Origin: Saccharomyces paradoxus
Lineage: Eukaryota > Ascomycota > Saccharomycetes > Saccharomycetales > Saccharomycetaceae
NCBI RefSeq assembly: GCF_002079055.1
Contig: NC_047490.1
Location: 1,054,001 to 1,118,000 of the forward strand
Direction: 5' to 3'
Length of the DNA stretch: 64,000 nucleotides
In this document: positions 48,481-58,048 of the stretch, piece by piece
How positions within the stretch are numbered: the stretch's first letter is position 1
How the letters are laid out: every line of letters begins with the position of its first letter
The notes under the pieces: generated by a model
Seen by the model: only the letters and a program-made list of their open reading frames with translations
Told to the model about the DNA's origin: nothing
Database searches by the model: none
Program-made: the position numbers and the translations under genes

Positions 48481-49050
48481 TTAAAAGACATCTGGCAGTT
48501 TTTCAATGACGTATGCATGTCCCCCTACGCTCATTAAAGGAATACCAGGAATTTTTCTAATTCTTTGTTTTAGTCCAGCATCGTTCGTAGCTACGATGTA
48601 ACATTTGTGTTGTAAGACTCTATGCACCAAGCAGTCATCCGCATATGTACCCTTGTGCGAGCAGCTGAGCCTCTTTATTCTAGGATCTCGAGCCAGTTTC
48701 AAAGCAATACGATACTTGGGACCCAATTTCTCTAACTCTGCCATCACACAATCTGTGATCAATGGGTTACATTTTGCAAGCAGGCAGTCCATCATCCCTC
48801 TGACAATATCGACTTTTTTCTGGATAGAAAAATTTATAAAGTTGGTATCTATCAGCACTTGGTAAGGCGGTTTTATTGCTTCATTGTATTGAAAGAAAAG
48901 CGCACTTGATACTTGTGGTATATTTCTAGTTAACTCAGGGTCATCTTTAGCTTCGACACTTTCTTGGTTTTTTTTCAACCTTTGATCTTTCTTGGTGTTT
49001 AACGTTCTTTTCACCAGACCAAACTTTCTTGTTTTCTTAGCCTTACCCAT
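48481..49050 (-). CDS. FCF1: Fcf1/Utp24, PIN-domain endonuclease for 18S rRNA processing
   Basis: This 189-residue nuclease is Fcf1/Utp24 (YDR339C), which makes early cuts in the pre-rRNA 5' ETS and ITS1 within the small-subunit processome. A basic N-terminus (KAKKTRKFGLVKRTLNTKKD) is followed by a PIN domain. Catalytic acidic residues include Asp68 in LIDTNFINF, Asp/Glu near VMAELEKLG, and the pair in ADDCLV and ATNDAG. The length and residues are those of an active enzyme. An RRPE-type element (TGAAAAATTTT, 49155-49165) lies about 105 bp upstream, as expected for a ribosome-biogenesis gene. Confidence 0.97.
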   Translation of the reverse strand: MGKAKKTRKFGLVKRTLNTKKDQRLKKNQESVEAKDDPELTRNIPQVSSALFFQYNEAIKPPYQVLIDTNFINFSIQKKVDIVRGMMDCLLAKCNPLITDCVMAELEKLGPKYRIALKLARDPRIKRLSCSHKGTYADDCLVHRVLQHKCYIVATNDAGLKQRIRKIPGIPLMSVGGHAYVIEKLPDVF

Positions 49051-49154
49051 AATGAACGGTAGTTGTGCTATTGATATTTCCGTTACAAATCAAAGTTATT
49101 GCGTCTCAGTTCGCAGTAATGCTTAAAGAGGCATCGTTCAAGAACATTAAGTGC

Positions 49155-49165
49155 TGAAAAATTTT
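49155..49165 (-). promoter_or_regulatory. RRPE element of FCF1
   Basis: TGAAAAATTTT is an exact RRPE motif (Stb3-type) at about 105-115 bp upstream of the FCF1 start codon. I do not see a good PAC box beside it. Confidence 0.6.
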
Positions 49166-49353
49166 AGCCGTACATAATGATACTTTAGAAAATGCATCAA
49201 ACTTCTCGTTACATCTCCCGGTAGTAAGCGAGGAGTTGGGTGGTGTATATGGAGTCATTATAAGGAGGCAAGTAATTAGATGATGATAGTGGCTCATAAA
49301 CTATAGATACATACTGGTTGGTACGATTAAAAAAATAGAAAAAACTGGGTAAT

Positions 49354-49358
49354 AAAAA
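49354..49358 (-). terminator. RNA polymerase III T-run terminator
   Basis: Five consecutive T residues on the minus strand lie three bases after the tRNA 3' end, a standard pol III stop signal. Confidence 0.8.
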
Positions 49359-49361
49359 GTG

Positions 49362-49462
49362 CGTCACAGACAGGATTCGAACCTGCGCAGGTAAAACCCA
49401 ATGCCTAATTGCTTTTCTGAGGAAATAGCAGGGCATCGCCTTAACCACTCGGCCACTGGGAC
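49362..49462 (-). tRNA. tRNA-Ser(GCU) with a 19 nt intron
   Basis: Read on the minus strand the gene begins GTCCCAG and ends with the discriminator G at 49362. A D-arm, an anticodon arm (ATGCC/GGCAT), a long variable arm typical of tRNA-Ser and a T-arm with GGTTCGAATCC (B box) are visible. The A box is TGGCCGAGTGG. The anticodon GCT lies at 49427-49429. A 19 nt intron (49407-49425) sits one base after the anticodon and contains AGCA, able to pair with the anticodon as in known yeast tRNA introns. The mature length is 82 nt. A T5 terminator lies at 49354-49358. Confidence 0.95.
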
Positions 49463-49480
49463 TACAACACTTCAGGATAT

Positions 49481-49547
49481 TGTTGTATCTCAAAATGGGA
49501 TACCTCAGCATTACTAGATTTACCAACCTAGACATAAAACATATATG
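49481..49547 (+). mobile_element. Sigma LTR fragment (Ty3 family), 5' part
   Basis: TGTTGTATCTCAAAATGG at 49481 is the start of a Ty3 sigma LTR, and similarity continues to about CATAAAACATATATG near 49546. It begins 18 bp upstream of the tRNA 5' end, exactly the position Ty3 integrase favours at pol III start sites. Only about 67 bp remain before a delta LTR begins, so it is a broken fossil interrupted by the later element. Family assignment is from memory of the sigma consensus. Confidence 0.75.
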
Positions 49548-49585
49548 TGAGAAATATGTGGGTAATTGAGAAATATGTGGGTAAT
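49548..49585. repeat. Perfect 19 bp tandem duplication at the delta LTR end
   Basis: TGAGAAATATGTGGGTAAT occurs twice back to back at 49548-49566 and 49567-49585, covering the terminal bases of the delta LTR. The two units are identical, which suggests a recent slippage or repair-type duplication. Confidence 0.9.
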
Positions 49586-49884
49586 TAGATAATTGTTGGG
49601 ATTCCATTGTTACTAAAGGCTATAATATTAGGTATATAGAATATACTAGAAGTTCTCCTCGAGGATATAGGAATCCACAAAAGGGAATCGATAGTTCTAC
49701 ATAGTGTTATTACCTTATCTTCTTTCCTTTTATATGTTGTCATTCATTATCCTATTACATTATCAATCCTTGCATTTCAGCTTCCATTAGATTGGATGAC
49801 TGTTTCTCAATCCTTATGCCATCCTCTTACACCGCATGTGATAATATACTACTGAATAGATGATATTAGAGTTTTATTCCAATA
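49548..49884 (-). mobile_element. Solo delta LTR (Ty1/Ty2 family)
   Basis: On the minus strand this 337 bp block follows the delta LTR from its TATTCCAA-type 5' end (49875-49884 on the plus strand) to its TGAGAAAT-type 3' end. It has the typical internal blocks AATTGTTGGGATTCC, GAAGTTCTCCTCGAGG and CCTATTACATTATCAATCC. It is a solo LTR without internal Ty sequence. It is much closer to the consensus than the delta at the left end of the window, so it is younger. It lies within the sigma fragment upstream of tRNA-Ser, the usual Ty1 target zone. Confidence 0.85.
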
Positions 49885-50212
49885 GTTAAAAAGTTTATTA
49901 TAAGGCTGGGGAGGAATTTCGACATATTAGAGTCTCACTATATGTATTATCATTGTTTGACAACATTGTTTATGTTTATTACCTTACGTGGGTGTCTTTC
50001 TAGTTCTGTTTGTCCTATAAATTTTTACATGAAATTGCAATAACTTTACGAAGCTGCCTGTCTAATTTGGTTGTATATTCCCTAACAGAATGAGTACGAT
50101 GGTTCGGTTCTAACAGAAAGATGACAAGGATTGAAACAATCCGATTTTATAAAATTTATATCCAATTACAGAAGTAGAATAAATCTGAAGATCGACTTGA
50201 TTGAAAAAGATA
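49885..50212. other. Region between the delta LTR and the arginyl-tRNA synthetase 3' end
   Basis: This 328 bp stretch has no gene. It may include further decayed LTR material, because it lies in the tRNA-linked Ty zone, but I could not align it to sigma, delta or tau with confidence. The last part should hold the YDR341C 3' UTR. Confidence 0.35.
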
Positions 50213-52036
50213 TTACATTCTTTCTACGGGAGTTAAACCTAACAAGCGCATACCGTTGTATAAAACTTGTCTTGCCGCACCATATAGAGCCAAACGGGCA
50301 GTGGCTAATTCTTCAGTTTGACCAGCAACCCATAAGACGTCATAACAAGAAGAAACTTGGTGAGTCAGTTTGAATAAATATGTGACCACGGTTGTTGGTT
50401 CGTGGGTCTTGATAGCATTTCTCAGAACATCAGGATATTGGCCCAGTAATCTGATCAATAATTTAGCAGCAGGTTCTTCTAATAACGAAAAATCAGCATT
50501 TATCCATTTGTCTTCGGTAATACCAGAAGCGTTCCTTTCAACTGACCTTAACCTTGAGTGAGCATATTGAAGGTATGGACCAGTGTCACCTTCGAATGAA
50601 AGCATTCTTTCCCATTTAAATTCGTAGTTGTTGATACGCTTGCCTTGCATATCCTGAATCATGACGGCAGAGATACCAACTAAATCAGCAACTTCTTCTG
50701 GATGTTCAATTTGGGCGTATTTGTTTTCATTCTTTTTCATAACTTCATGCATTTTTTCCTTAGTTTCCTCTAGAATGTTATCCAAGAAGACAACAGTACC
50801 CTTTCTAGTTGACATACCCTGAACCATACCAAAATTGACATGCTGTAGATCTTTAGCCCATTCAAAGCCCATCTGCTTCAAAATTTCGAAAAATTGAGCG
50901 GCGTGCAAATCTTGTTGGGAAGCAATGACATAAATCATTTTATCAAAATGATATTTTTCGTAACGGTCCATGGCTGCACCAACGTCCCTAGTTAAATACA
51001 ACGTAGTACCATCTGATTTTTGGACAATAGCCTTGCCTAGCTTCTTGTTAAACTTTGTCAAGTCGATTAAAACCGCACCCTTGTCCTCGTGTGTTAAACC
51101 TTTTTCCTTAAACAGGTCGATGGCTTTAAGCATGGATTCTTTAGAAACTTGGGATTCACCGGAGTAGACGTCATATTTGATGTTCAAACGTGCATATGTG
51201 TCAATATATTTTTCAATAGAAAATTCACGGAACCTCTTCCAAATCTTTAGGGCTTCCTCGTCACCATCTTCCATTCTCTTGAAATATTCACGGGCTTTTC
51301 CGTTCGTGGATTTTTCTAATGGAACGCTGTCACCTTCTTCCTCGATGTCCCTGTTGATACGGACGTAAACATCAAACAAGTGGTGAATTGGATCTTTTAC
51401 TAAAGCTTCTTCATTCCCGTATCTTTCAAAACCAACAGCTAAAAGACCAAACTGTTTTCCCCAGTCACCCAGATAGTTCATTCTGATAACTTCCCAGCCT
51501 AATTTTTCATATAGGTTGGCTAAAAATCCACCAATAATAGTGGATCTCAAATGACCAGCGTGAAATGGCTTGGCGATATTTGGAGAGGAGAATTCAATCA
51601 CAACCTTCTTGTTTTCAACCAGTTTGCAAGAACCATAGTCCTCCTTTCTAGTTAAGATGTCTGGGATAACAAGCTTTGCTAAAAATTGAGGGTTAAAGAA
51701 AAACTGGATGAATGGGCCATTTGCTTCAACTTTTTCCAAGAAATCTCCACATGGAAATTTGTTAGCCCATTCGACAGCTAAATCCTTAGGATTAGCACCT
51801 TTGATTCTCAACCTTGGGACAGGAATTAACAAATCGCCCCTATCCATAGTGTTTGTCCATTCCAACGCTGGAAAAATAAGAGAGGAGTCTACACCGGAAA
51901 TCTTGCTTAATTCTTGTGAAATGTAATTTCTCATCAAATCCACAATATTTACATCAGGATGGGAATCCTTGGCAACGGTAGGTTCCGCGATAGATAGTTT
52001 CTTTAGTTGACAAATCATGTTTGCTGTGCTAGCCAT
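50213..52036 (-). CDS. YDR341C: Cytosolic arginyl-tRNA synthetase (YDR341C)
   Basis: This 607-residue class I synthetase charges tRNA-Arg with arginine and matches S. cerevisiae YDR341C in full length. An N-terminal additional domain that recognises the tRNA D-loop covers about 20-125. The HIGH-type signature is HAGH at 159-162 in AKPFHAGHLRS. The KMSKS-type loop is represented by GMSTRKGTV at about 405-413, as in yeast ArgRS. The C-terminal anticodon-binding domain (about 480-607) ends LLGLTPVERM with the conserved terminal Met. There is no mitochondrial presequence, so it is the cytosolic form and not Msr1. A Gcn4 site lies upstream. Confidence 0.97.
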   Translation of the reverse strand: MASTANMICQLKKLSIAEPTVAKDSHPDVNIVDLMRNYISQELSKISGVDSSLIFPALEWTNTMDRGDLLIPVPRLRIKGANPKDLAVEWANKFPCGDFLEKVEANGPFIQFFFNPQFLAKLVIPDILTRKEDYGSCKLVENKKVVIEFSSPNIAKPFHAGHLRSTIIGGFLANLYEKLGWEVIRMNYLGDWGKQFGLLAVGFERYGNEEALVKDPIHHLFDVYVRINRDIEEEGDSVPLEKSTNGKAREYFKRMEDGDEEALKIWKRFREFSIEKYIDTYARLNIKYDVYSGESQVSKESMLKAIDLFKEKGLTHEDKGAVLIDLTKFNKKLGKAIVQKSDGTTLYLTRDVGAAMDRYEKYHFDKMIYVIASQQDLHAAQFFEILKQMGFEWAKDLQHVNFGMVQGMSTRKGTVVFLDNILEETKEKMHEVMKKNENKYAQIEHPEEVADLVGISAVMIQDMQGKRINNYEFKWERMLSFEGDTGPYLQYAHSRLRSVERNASGITEDKWINADFSLLEEPAAKLLIRLLGQYPDVLRNAIKTHEPTTVVTYLFKLTHQVSSCYDVLWVAGQTEELATARLALYGAARQVLYNGMRLLGLTPVERM

Positions 52037-52634
52037 TCTGTAGAATAACGAGCTATTGATTTTTTTGAATTTACAAAATTTACATCATTTAAGAGTTTAT
52101 TTCGTAATCTCATAATATTCCTTCCATTGATGCACTGTAGAAATTCAAGCTAAAAATTTTTTCCGCTTCGCATCATGAATTAATTTTTTTCATCCAAGTA
52201 ACAGGCGGTGCGGAAGAAAGAGGTAACTGACTCATTAGACAACTTTCAACACAAGGGACACCGTAAAGAGAGGTTTTTCACATTTTTAATAGCGTTCTAC
52301 GATTGCTCACACCTTTAAGCCAAACTAAAGAGCAGCCTGTAGGCTTAAGTATATAAGCAGAATAAGAACATTTGTGCATAAATGCAATCAGTAAACAACT
52401 GATCTCCTTCTACATTACGTTTCTTGTTGAAGTATTCTCATCTCTCTCAATTTTGTGAGAAGGCACAATCAATCAAAAACTTGAAATTAAACTGTATTAG
52501 TTTGTATATATATATATATTAAAAAAAGTATTTACTTTTCAAGATATCATTAAAAATATAAAATCAGAATTAGAGTGCATTTTAAGTGCACAGATATTAG
52601 AACAGGGTCATGAATTAATAGAGTTGTTCGCAAA
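52037..52634. promoter_or_regulatory. YDR341C promoter and HXT7-position 3' region
   Basis: This 598 bp region holds the upstream region of arginyl-tRNA synthetase and the 3' flank of the first HXT gene. A TATATATATATAT run lies near 52506-52519. The last ~85 bp (from about 52550) closely match the 3' flank of the next HXT gene at 57964-58048, so the duplication that made the two genes included this flank. Confidence 0.5.
52228..52234 (-). promoter_or_regulatory. Gcn4 site upstream of arginyl-tRNA synthetase
   Basis: TGACTCA is a perfect Gcn4 site about 190 bp upstream of the YDR341C start codon. Gcn4 activates amino acid biosynthesis and several aminoacyl-tRNA synthetase genes in starvation. 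The motif is seen; use is inferred from position and gene class. Confidence 0.65.
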
Positions 52635-54347
52635 TTATTTGCGGCTAAACATTCTCTTGTACAATGGCTTGTCATCGTGAGTCAAATCCTCAGCGTCGTA
52701 GTTGGCACCTCTTCTGGATGGTGGAACCCATGAAGCAGATTTCCATGGTAGAACACCTTCTTCCCACATGGTGTTGACTTCTTCCAAAGTCAAACCCTTG
52801 GTTTCTGGAACAACCAACAGAACGTAGAAATACATGAAGACCAGACAGCCCATGAAAACGTAACCATAATAGAAATTAATAGCATTAGTAATAAATGGAG
52901 TGAAGAAACCAATCAAGAAACCCCATATCCAGTTACAAGCTTGTGCGATAGACATACACTTGGACTTAACTCTCAATGGGAAAGTTTCAGAGTTGACGAC
53001 AAAAGGAATTGGAGCCCAGGTGGTAGCAAAACAGAAAATATAGAAACAGGCAAAGACAATCATACAGTTACCAGCACCTTTGGAAGATGGTTGGTCTTGA
53101 CCATTTGGCCATAACCTGGTCACACCCACAGAAGCGTAGACAACCATACAAGCTGTCATGGAAGCAGCACCCCATAGTAGACAAGTACGACGACCATATT
53201 TGTCAACAACGTAAATACCAACGAAAGTAGAAGCAAAGTTAACAATACCCAAGACAATGGAGGTTTCGAAAGAATCACTCAAACCAACAGCCTTGAAAAT
53301 AGTAGTACCATAGTAAAAGAAATAGTTATCACCTGTTAATTGTTGTAGAGATTGAATCATGGCACCCATAATTAAACGTTGGAAAATCTTGTTCTTAGTA
53401 GCGAACAATTCACCCCAGGAAGCATTACCGGCTAGCTTTTCGGCTTCAATACCAGCTAACACAGCTTCGACTTCTGCCAAAACAGATGGGTCATCGACAG
53501 CAACCTTGTTAGAGACTGCAATGGAACGTTTGGCTTCCTCGATCTTACCGACTTCAGCTAGGTAACGTGGAGATTCTGGAACGAAAGTCATACCACCAAT
53601 CATGAACAAAGCCCAGGCAAAACCTAGACCCAATGGAACTCTCCATTGGACAGAGTTAGAATAAGTCTTGGTACCGTAGTTTGTACAGTAACCCAAGAAA
53701 ATACCGGCAGTAATCATCAATTGGTAGCAAGCAACTAAAGTACCTCTTAAGTGCTTTGGAGACACTTCAGAAATCAGCATAGGAGATAGGACGGCAATAC
53801 CACCGACACCCAGACCGGAAATAATTCTACCAATGAAATATTGGTACCATTTGTTAATGGATGCGATTTGAATAATAATACCGATGATGTAGATAACAAC
53901 AACGACAATCAAACCCATTTTACGACCGTACATATCACCTAATTTGGCTAAAATAATACCACCAATGGCACAACCAATATTGAAAATAGCGACAATTAAA
54001 CCAGTTCTAACCTTAGACAAATAATAAGTACCATCTTTATGTTGCATACCAAATCTTCTGATGAAATCGGTTTGATTGACAAAACCAGAAATGGTACCAG
54101 TATCCCAACCGAAAACGAAACCACCGAAGGCAATCATAATACACATAATAGAGACTGTAACATAGGCAGATGCAGGTCTCTTTGGGATTTCAACAAGGGG
54201 TTCTTGATTTTCGCCTTCGCCGTATTCCTTTATTTCATCTCTTTCAGCCTTGTTTGATGGAGTAGATAGGACTGAGTGGGAGGCCGAGTCAACAGCAGAT
54301 AGATGCTCCACAGGAGTTTGCTCTGCAATAGCAGCGTCTTGTGACAT
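52635..54347 (-). CDS. HXT7: Hexose transporter, HXT7 position (high-affinity type)
   Basis: This 570-residue MFS sugar transporter occupies the HXT7 position. The N-terminal 60 residues are cytosolic and include Lys and Ser sites of the kind used for endocytosis. Twelve membrane helices follow, with family motifs GRK (GDMYGRKMG), [22 protein letters not shown] and [12 protein letters not shown]. cerevisiae Hxt7 is a high-affinity glucose transporter made at low glucose. Two tracts set this copy apart from its HXT6-position neighbour. One near 53779-53994 equals the HXT3 gene. The other, at about 52926-53003, encodes [20 protein letters not shown] and QACNWIW and matches neither neighbour. 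The C-terminus is KRMFSRK. HXT7 versus HXT6 naming follows position only. Confidence 0.93.
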   Translation of the reverse strand: MSQDAAIAEQTPVEHLSAVDSASHSVLSTPSNKAERDEIKEYGEGENQEPLVEIPKRPASAYVTVSIMCIMIAFGGFVFGWDTGTISGFVNQTDFIRRFGMQHKDGTYYLSKVRTGLIVAIFNIGCAIGGIILAKLGDMYGRKMGLIVVVVIYIIGIIIQIASINKWYQYFIGRIISGLGVGGIAVLSPMLISEVSPKHLRGTLVACYQLMITAGIFLGYCTNYGTKTYSNSVQWRVPLGLGFAWALFMIGGMTFVPESPRYLAEVGKIEEAKRSIAVSNKVAVDDPSVLAEVEAVLAGIEAEKLAGNASWGELFATKNKIFQRLIMGAMIQSLQQLTGDNYFFYYGTTIFKAVGLSDSFETSIVLGIVNFASTFVGIYVVDKYGRRTCLLWGAASMTACMVVYASVGVTRLWPNGQDQPSSKGAGNCMIVFACFYIFCFATTWAPIPFVVNSETFPLRVKSKCMSIAQACNWIWGFLIGFFTPFITNAINFYYGYVFMGCLVFMYFYVLLVVPETKGLTLEEVNTMWEEGVLPWKSASWVPPSRRGANYDAEDLTHDDKPLYKRMFSRK

Positions 54348-57300
54348 TTTTTTGTTAAAAATTTAAAAACTTTTTGTTTTTGTGTTTATTCTTTGTTCTT
54401 AGAATAGACAAGTTGAGCTTGTTTGTTCTTCTTGATGATCTATTATTTACAAGAGCATAAATAAAGAATGGATTGTAACATTGTGAAGTAGTGGAACATA
54501 TCGTCTCTATTTATACATTTTTTTTTTCAATTGTAAAATTTTTGCACTTCCTCCTTCTCATTCTTTCAATTGCCAATAGGTGGCAGGGGGGATCTCGAGT
54601 GATGGTGGGGATCTTTCCCTGCAAGACGACTTTTTGCCATCTAAATTTTCTTTGCTGCCTTCTTTGACAAATTATCCAGCAGAAACAAATAGAAAAAACA
54701 AATCACAGAATAACACGCAGGCGCCCGAAGTTGTTCCTACGAGAAGAGGTGGGTTACAAAAAAGTTTATTCCCTGGAAAAAAATTTTGCGTTGCCTTTCT
54801 GGAGAATTTTTCGAAGTAGTCCGCTGTCGCTACGTACATTTCTGGGAAGTGTGGACATTCTTCCACCAGTTATTCCTCCCAAGAAAAAAGATTTCCTACC
54901 CCGCACAAATTCCTGCATACCCCTCACTTCCACGGGGTAAAGAAAAACAACACACCGAGTTTTACCGTAGCAGCCTCTGACGGAGCCGTATGGAACAATT
55001 CTGGATAAATATGGCGGAAAAACGGCTTTGGCTGCGGCTTTGTTTAAGAAAAAAGCCAGATGAGATGTTTGTTGTTACGGAAAAAATTTTGTTGCGCTTC
55101 CTGCTACGATATTTGTCCACATAAGTTCCCAAAAGGGGCCGTTAAAATCTAGGCCTCAAACAAAGTGTTATGGAAGCACTCTTGCCGCGTTCGACTGTGT
55201 TGCTTTTTTACTTTTCAACATGACATGTTTTTCACATTGGGTTTTTGGCTATAATTAAATAAAAATGGTTCTTAAAAGCGTTTAATAGGGCATGCTCAAC
55301 AACCAAAGATGATATTAGAGACGATGGTGCTATTTTCTAGGGTTCTTCGTGTAATAAGCTGTTTGGTTAGGCAACAAGAAATTAAATGAGATCGTAGTTC
55401 CATTCATTATGGATTTCTTTTAACCGATTGATTGAAAATTTGTTTTCAAGCTGCAATATACTGATTTCACTTTCATTTAGGGGTCCATTTCGGTAAGTAA
55501 TTAGAAGTACATAGTGTCAAATCTTTAAAGTATTCTCTTCGAACCAACTACAGGAAGCTCTAATCATTTTTGCTGGAAAATGCACATCTGCTAGTTTGTT
55601 CGCCTCCGACAAGTATCTTTAGGGTTTAAGCAATATAGGCATAATTTAATGAACTAATATGTCCGTTAACTCAGGTCAGGAAAGAAATCAACGTTCCTGT
55701 CAATCTAAGGACGAAAGCAATTAGAGTTTTTTAGGACATTTTTTTCTCTTACTGAATTTTTCCGTAGAGTGCAATTATTCGGCAGATGGATCGCGGGGAA
55801 ACTTGAGAGTTTATGCAAAAAAATCCGAAGATGGAACTAAATGGGCGGTACGTGGGAAAGCCCCGGATTTAATCCTCACTAAGGCAATTACCCCTTACTT
55901 TAGGTGGAGGAAATAACCGGAAAAAAAAAGAAATGCTGTATTTTTTTTGTTCCCACCTGTTTCTTCAGTAAACAGATGGAGAATCAAGCTGCTACAGTTA
56001 GTTATTAGAGTTCACATAATATTTTCTTGTAATGAACGTAAGGAACAACTATCACCCCACATTTTATTTTTCCCTTTACTAACTTTGTCTTAGCTTGTAC
56101 GTTTTGGGCCTAATGACCGGTTGTTTTCTTCTCTTTTTCCGGTTATTGCTGCTCTGATGACTCGAGCGTCTGGCAACCAAATGACTGTAAATGATCTGCG
56201 GTTAATTGAGACCCATTGTTGATTATTCACCCATCTGCAAAAAAAAATGGTTCACATATTAGTTGAAAATTTTGCTTCCGTGAGATTTTTTTGTCTCACG
56301 TTGTAATTATTTTTAATTCATGCGCAGCTTCTTGAACAAGACAATAAAAGAATAAGACCATATCGTTTCATTATACAAGTCTTGGTGGCGACTGAAAAAA
56401 TGATCTTGTGGTTATGACTCAGGAGAGATACGCACCTAAAAAATTATTGGTTTTCTTTAAAAAAAGTTGAAGAGGTAAGTATTCACTAATTTTGTTGTGC
56501 TTTGAATAAAACGTTATCATCAACGTACAATTTTTGAAAGCAGCTGCGTTGATATCTGTTGTTCCTTTTGCTGTTTTAGCTTACCTAATATATCCAAAGT
56601 ATTTTTTGCAGAAAAACAGTATTTGGGTTTACTGTACTGGAAGGGAAAAACTCATATTTTTAATATGTGTCCTGTATTTTTATCTCGATGGGAAGGATGA
56701 TCATATATGTCAGAATAGGGTTCTCTCAAAAATTTGTCAAATTTCTGTCGCTGATCGATTAAATCGAAAAATTGCCCATGAAGTTGAGAGGATTACTTGA
56801 CAAGCTAGGTCAATGACTGCCCCAAGCAACCCAAACAGCACGTTTGCACGTGGTGGCCGGGAATCTCTGGCACACTTTAGTGATATTCGTTATATCATCA
56901 TCAGAACTGCCTCTGAATTATCAGTCCGCTAACAAATGAATTGTATGGACAGCAATTGAAGCATGAAACGTAGCCTCCAGGTGCTTTATTCGGTGAAAAA
57001 GACTTATAGGTTTTCTGTCAATTGCAGGCAATATTCACCATATGATGTACACTACCTTTTTGATTACTTAAGCCCTCCCAAAGGAGGCTTTTTTTCCTTC
57101 CTGCTACCTAATGGTGGAGTATGGTAGCATTTCAATAATCACTGTTGAAATAGTGTAGAATAATACCGAATGCAGTAATAAACAAGTTTATGGCCTGCAA
57201 GTTTTTCTTCAAAGAAAAGATAGTCGAACAGGTTTTTGTGACATCCAAAATGTTTACTGGAAGGCGAAGTATTTCTGGTTTTCTCGCAAAGTTTCTTTTT

Positions 57301-58048
57301 AATAAAGTGCAATTATTGTTTGGGGAAATATGAACTGTTTATCCTATCCTTTATCTGAAAAGAAAATTTTGAAATTTTTTTTTACCCTTTACTGTCAGTA
57401 ATGCATCATTTCTTCTTAGATAAGATCGTTTTCCATCACTAGCCCTTTTTAACAAATATAGGATGTAGTTCGTCAGTTTAAGGACTATGGAAAGCCCAAT
57501 TTGATTCCGTTTTTTTCTGTTACTAAGAAAGGCAATCAGATTTAAAAGTGAACCTCTTGTCTTCTTAGTCGCAAGGTCGATTTAGCAGCTTCACTTCAAG
57601 CCGTTTGGCTCTATCTTTTTCGAGATAGAGAAGACATTGTAACAAACTGAGGTCTGCCGTATGTTCGATGACAATCAAAAGGTCCGTCTAAAATTAATTC
57701 TCTTAATGAGTTTTGGAGGCTCTTGTCCAGAATGGGAGACTTTTTTTTTTCTATTTTTTTTTTCAAAGCCTCTGATCTAAACAAGAAAGGGGCATTTCGC
57801 TTTTAGCGTGACTAAACCATAACTTTGAAGGGTAAAGCTATTAACTTCTCTTCAAAGCTTAGAAAAGAAAGAAAATTAATAAAAAAATTATAAATTCATA
57901 AAAAATCATAACTTCTATTGACAATTTTATATTGCCATACAATGTAAATCGTTATAAGGGTTCATTAAAAATATAGATCAGAATTAGAGTGCATTCCAAA
58001 TGCACAGATATTAGAACAGGGTCATGAATCAATAGAGGTGTTCGCAAA
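54348..58048. promoter_or_regulatory. Long HXT7-HXT6 spacer with the HXT7 promoter
   Basis: This 3.7 kb region has no credible gene. Near the HXT7 start it has TATTTATA (54508-54515; TATAAATA on the minus strand, about 165 bp upstream), a Mig1-like GTGGGG (54605-54610) and Rgt1-like CGGAAAA at 55015-55021 and 55078-55084. A leader segment with GACAAGTTGAGCTTGTTTG near 54407-54425 is shared with the HXT6 leader, so the duplication included some 5' flank. The far part (about 55200-57900) is AT-rich with long T-runs. The final ~85 bp match the 3' flank of the HXT7 copy. The size of the spacer, kept in the S. cerevisiae arrangement, suggests regulatory content I cannot resolve. Confidence 0.55.

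Noticed and set aside
49968-49978. GTTTATGTTTA, a 10 of 11 match to the replication origin consensus
   Set aside because: A single imperfect match without a checked B-element context is common in AT-rich DNA and does not support an origin call. No convincing origin was found elsewhere.
49885-50212. Possible remainder of the sigma LTR after the delta insertion
   Set aside because: A short stretch with TTTGACAAC resembles sigma, but I could not align it convincingly, so it is left unassigned.
56415-56421. Perfect Gcn4 motif TGACTCA in the HXT spacer
   Set aside because: It is over 1.5 kb from any start codon, and a 7 bp motif occurs by chance at this scale.
56534-56800. Open frame of about 88 codons in the HXT7-HXT6 spacer with a hydrophobic start
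   Set aside because: It has no ATG (it opens with TTG), no recognisable family and a length expected by chance in a 3.7 kb AT-rich spacer.
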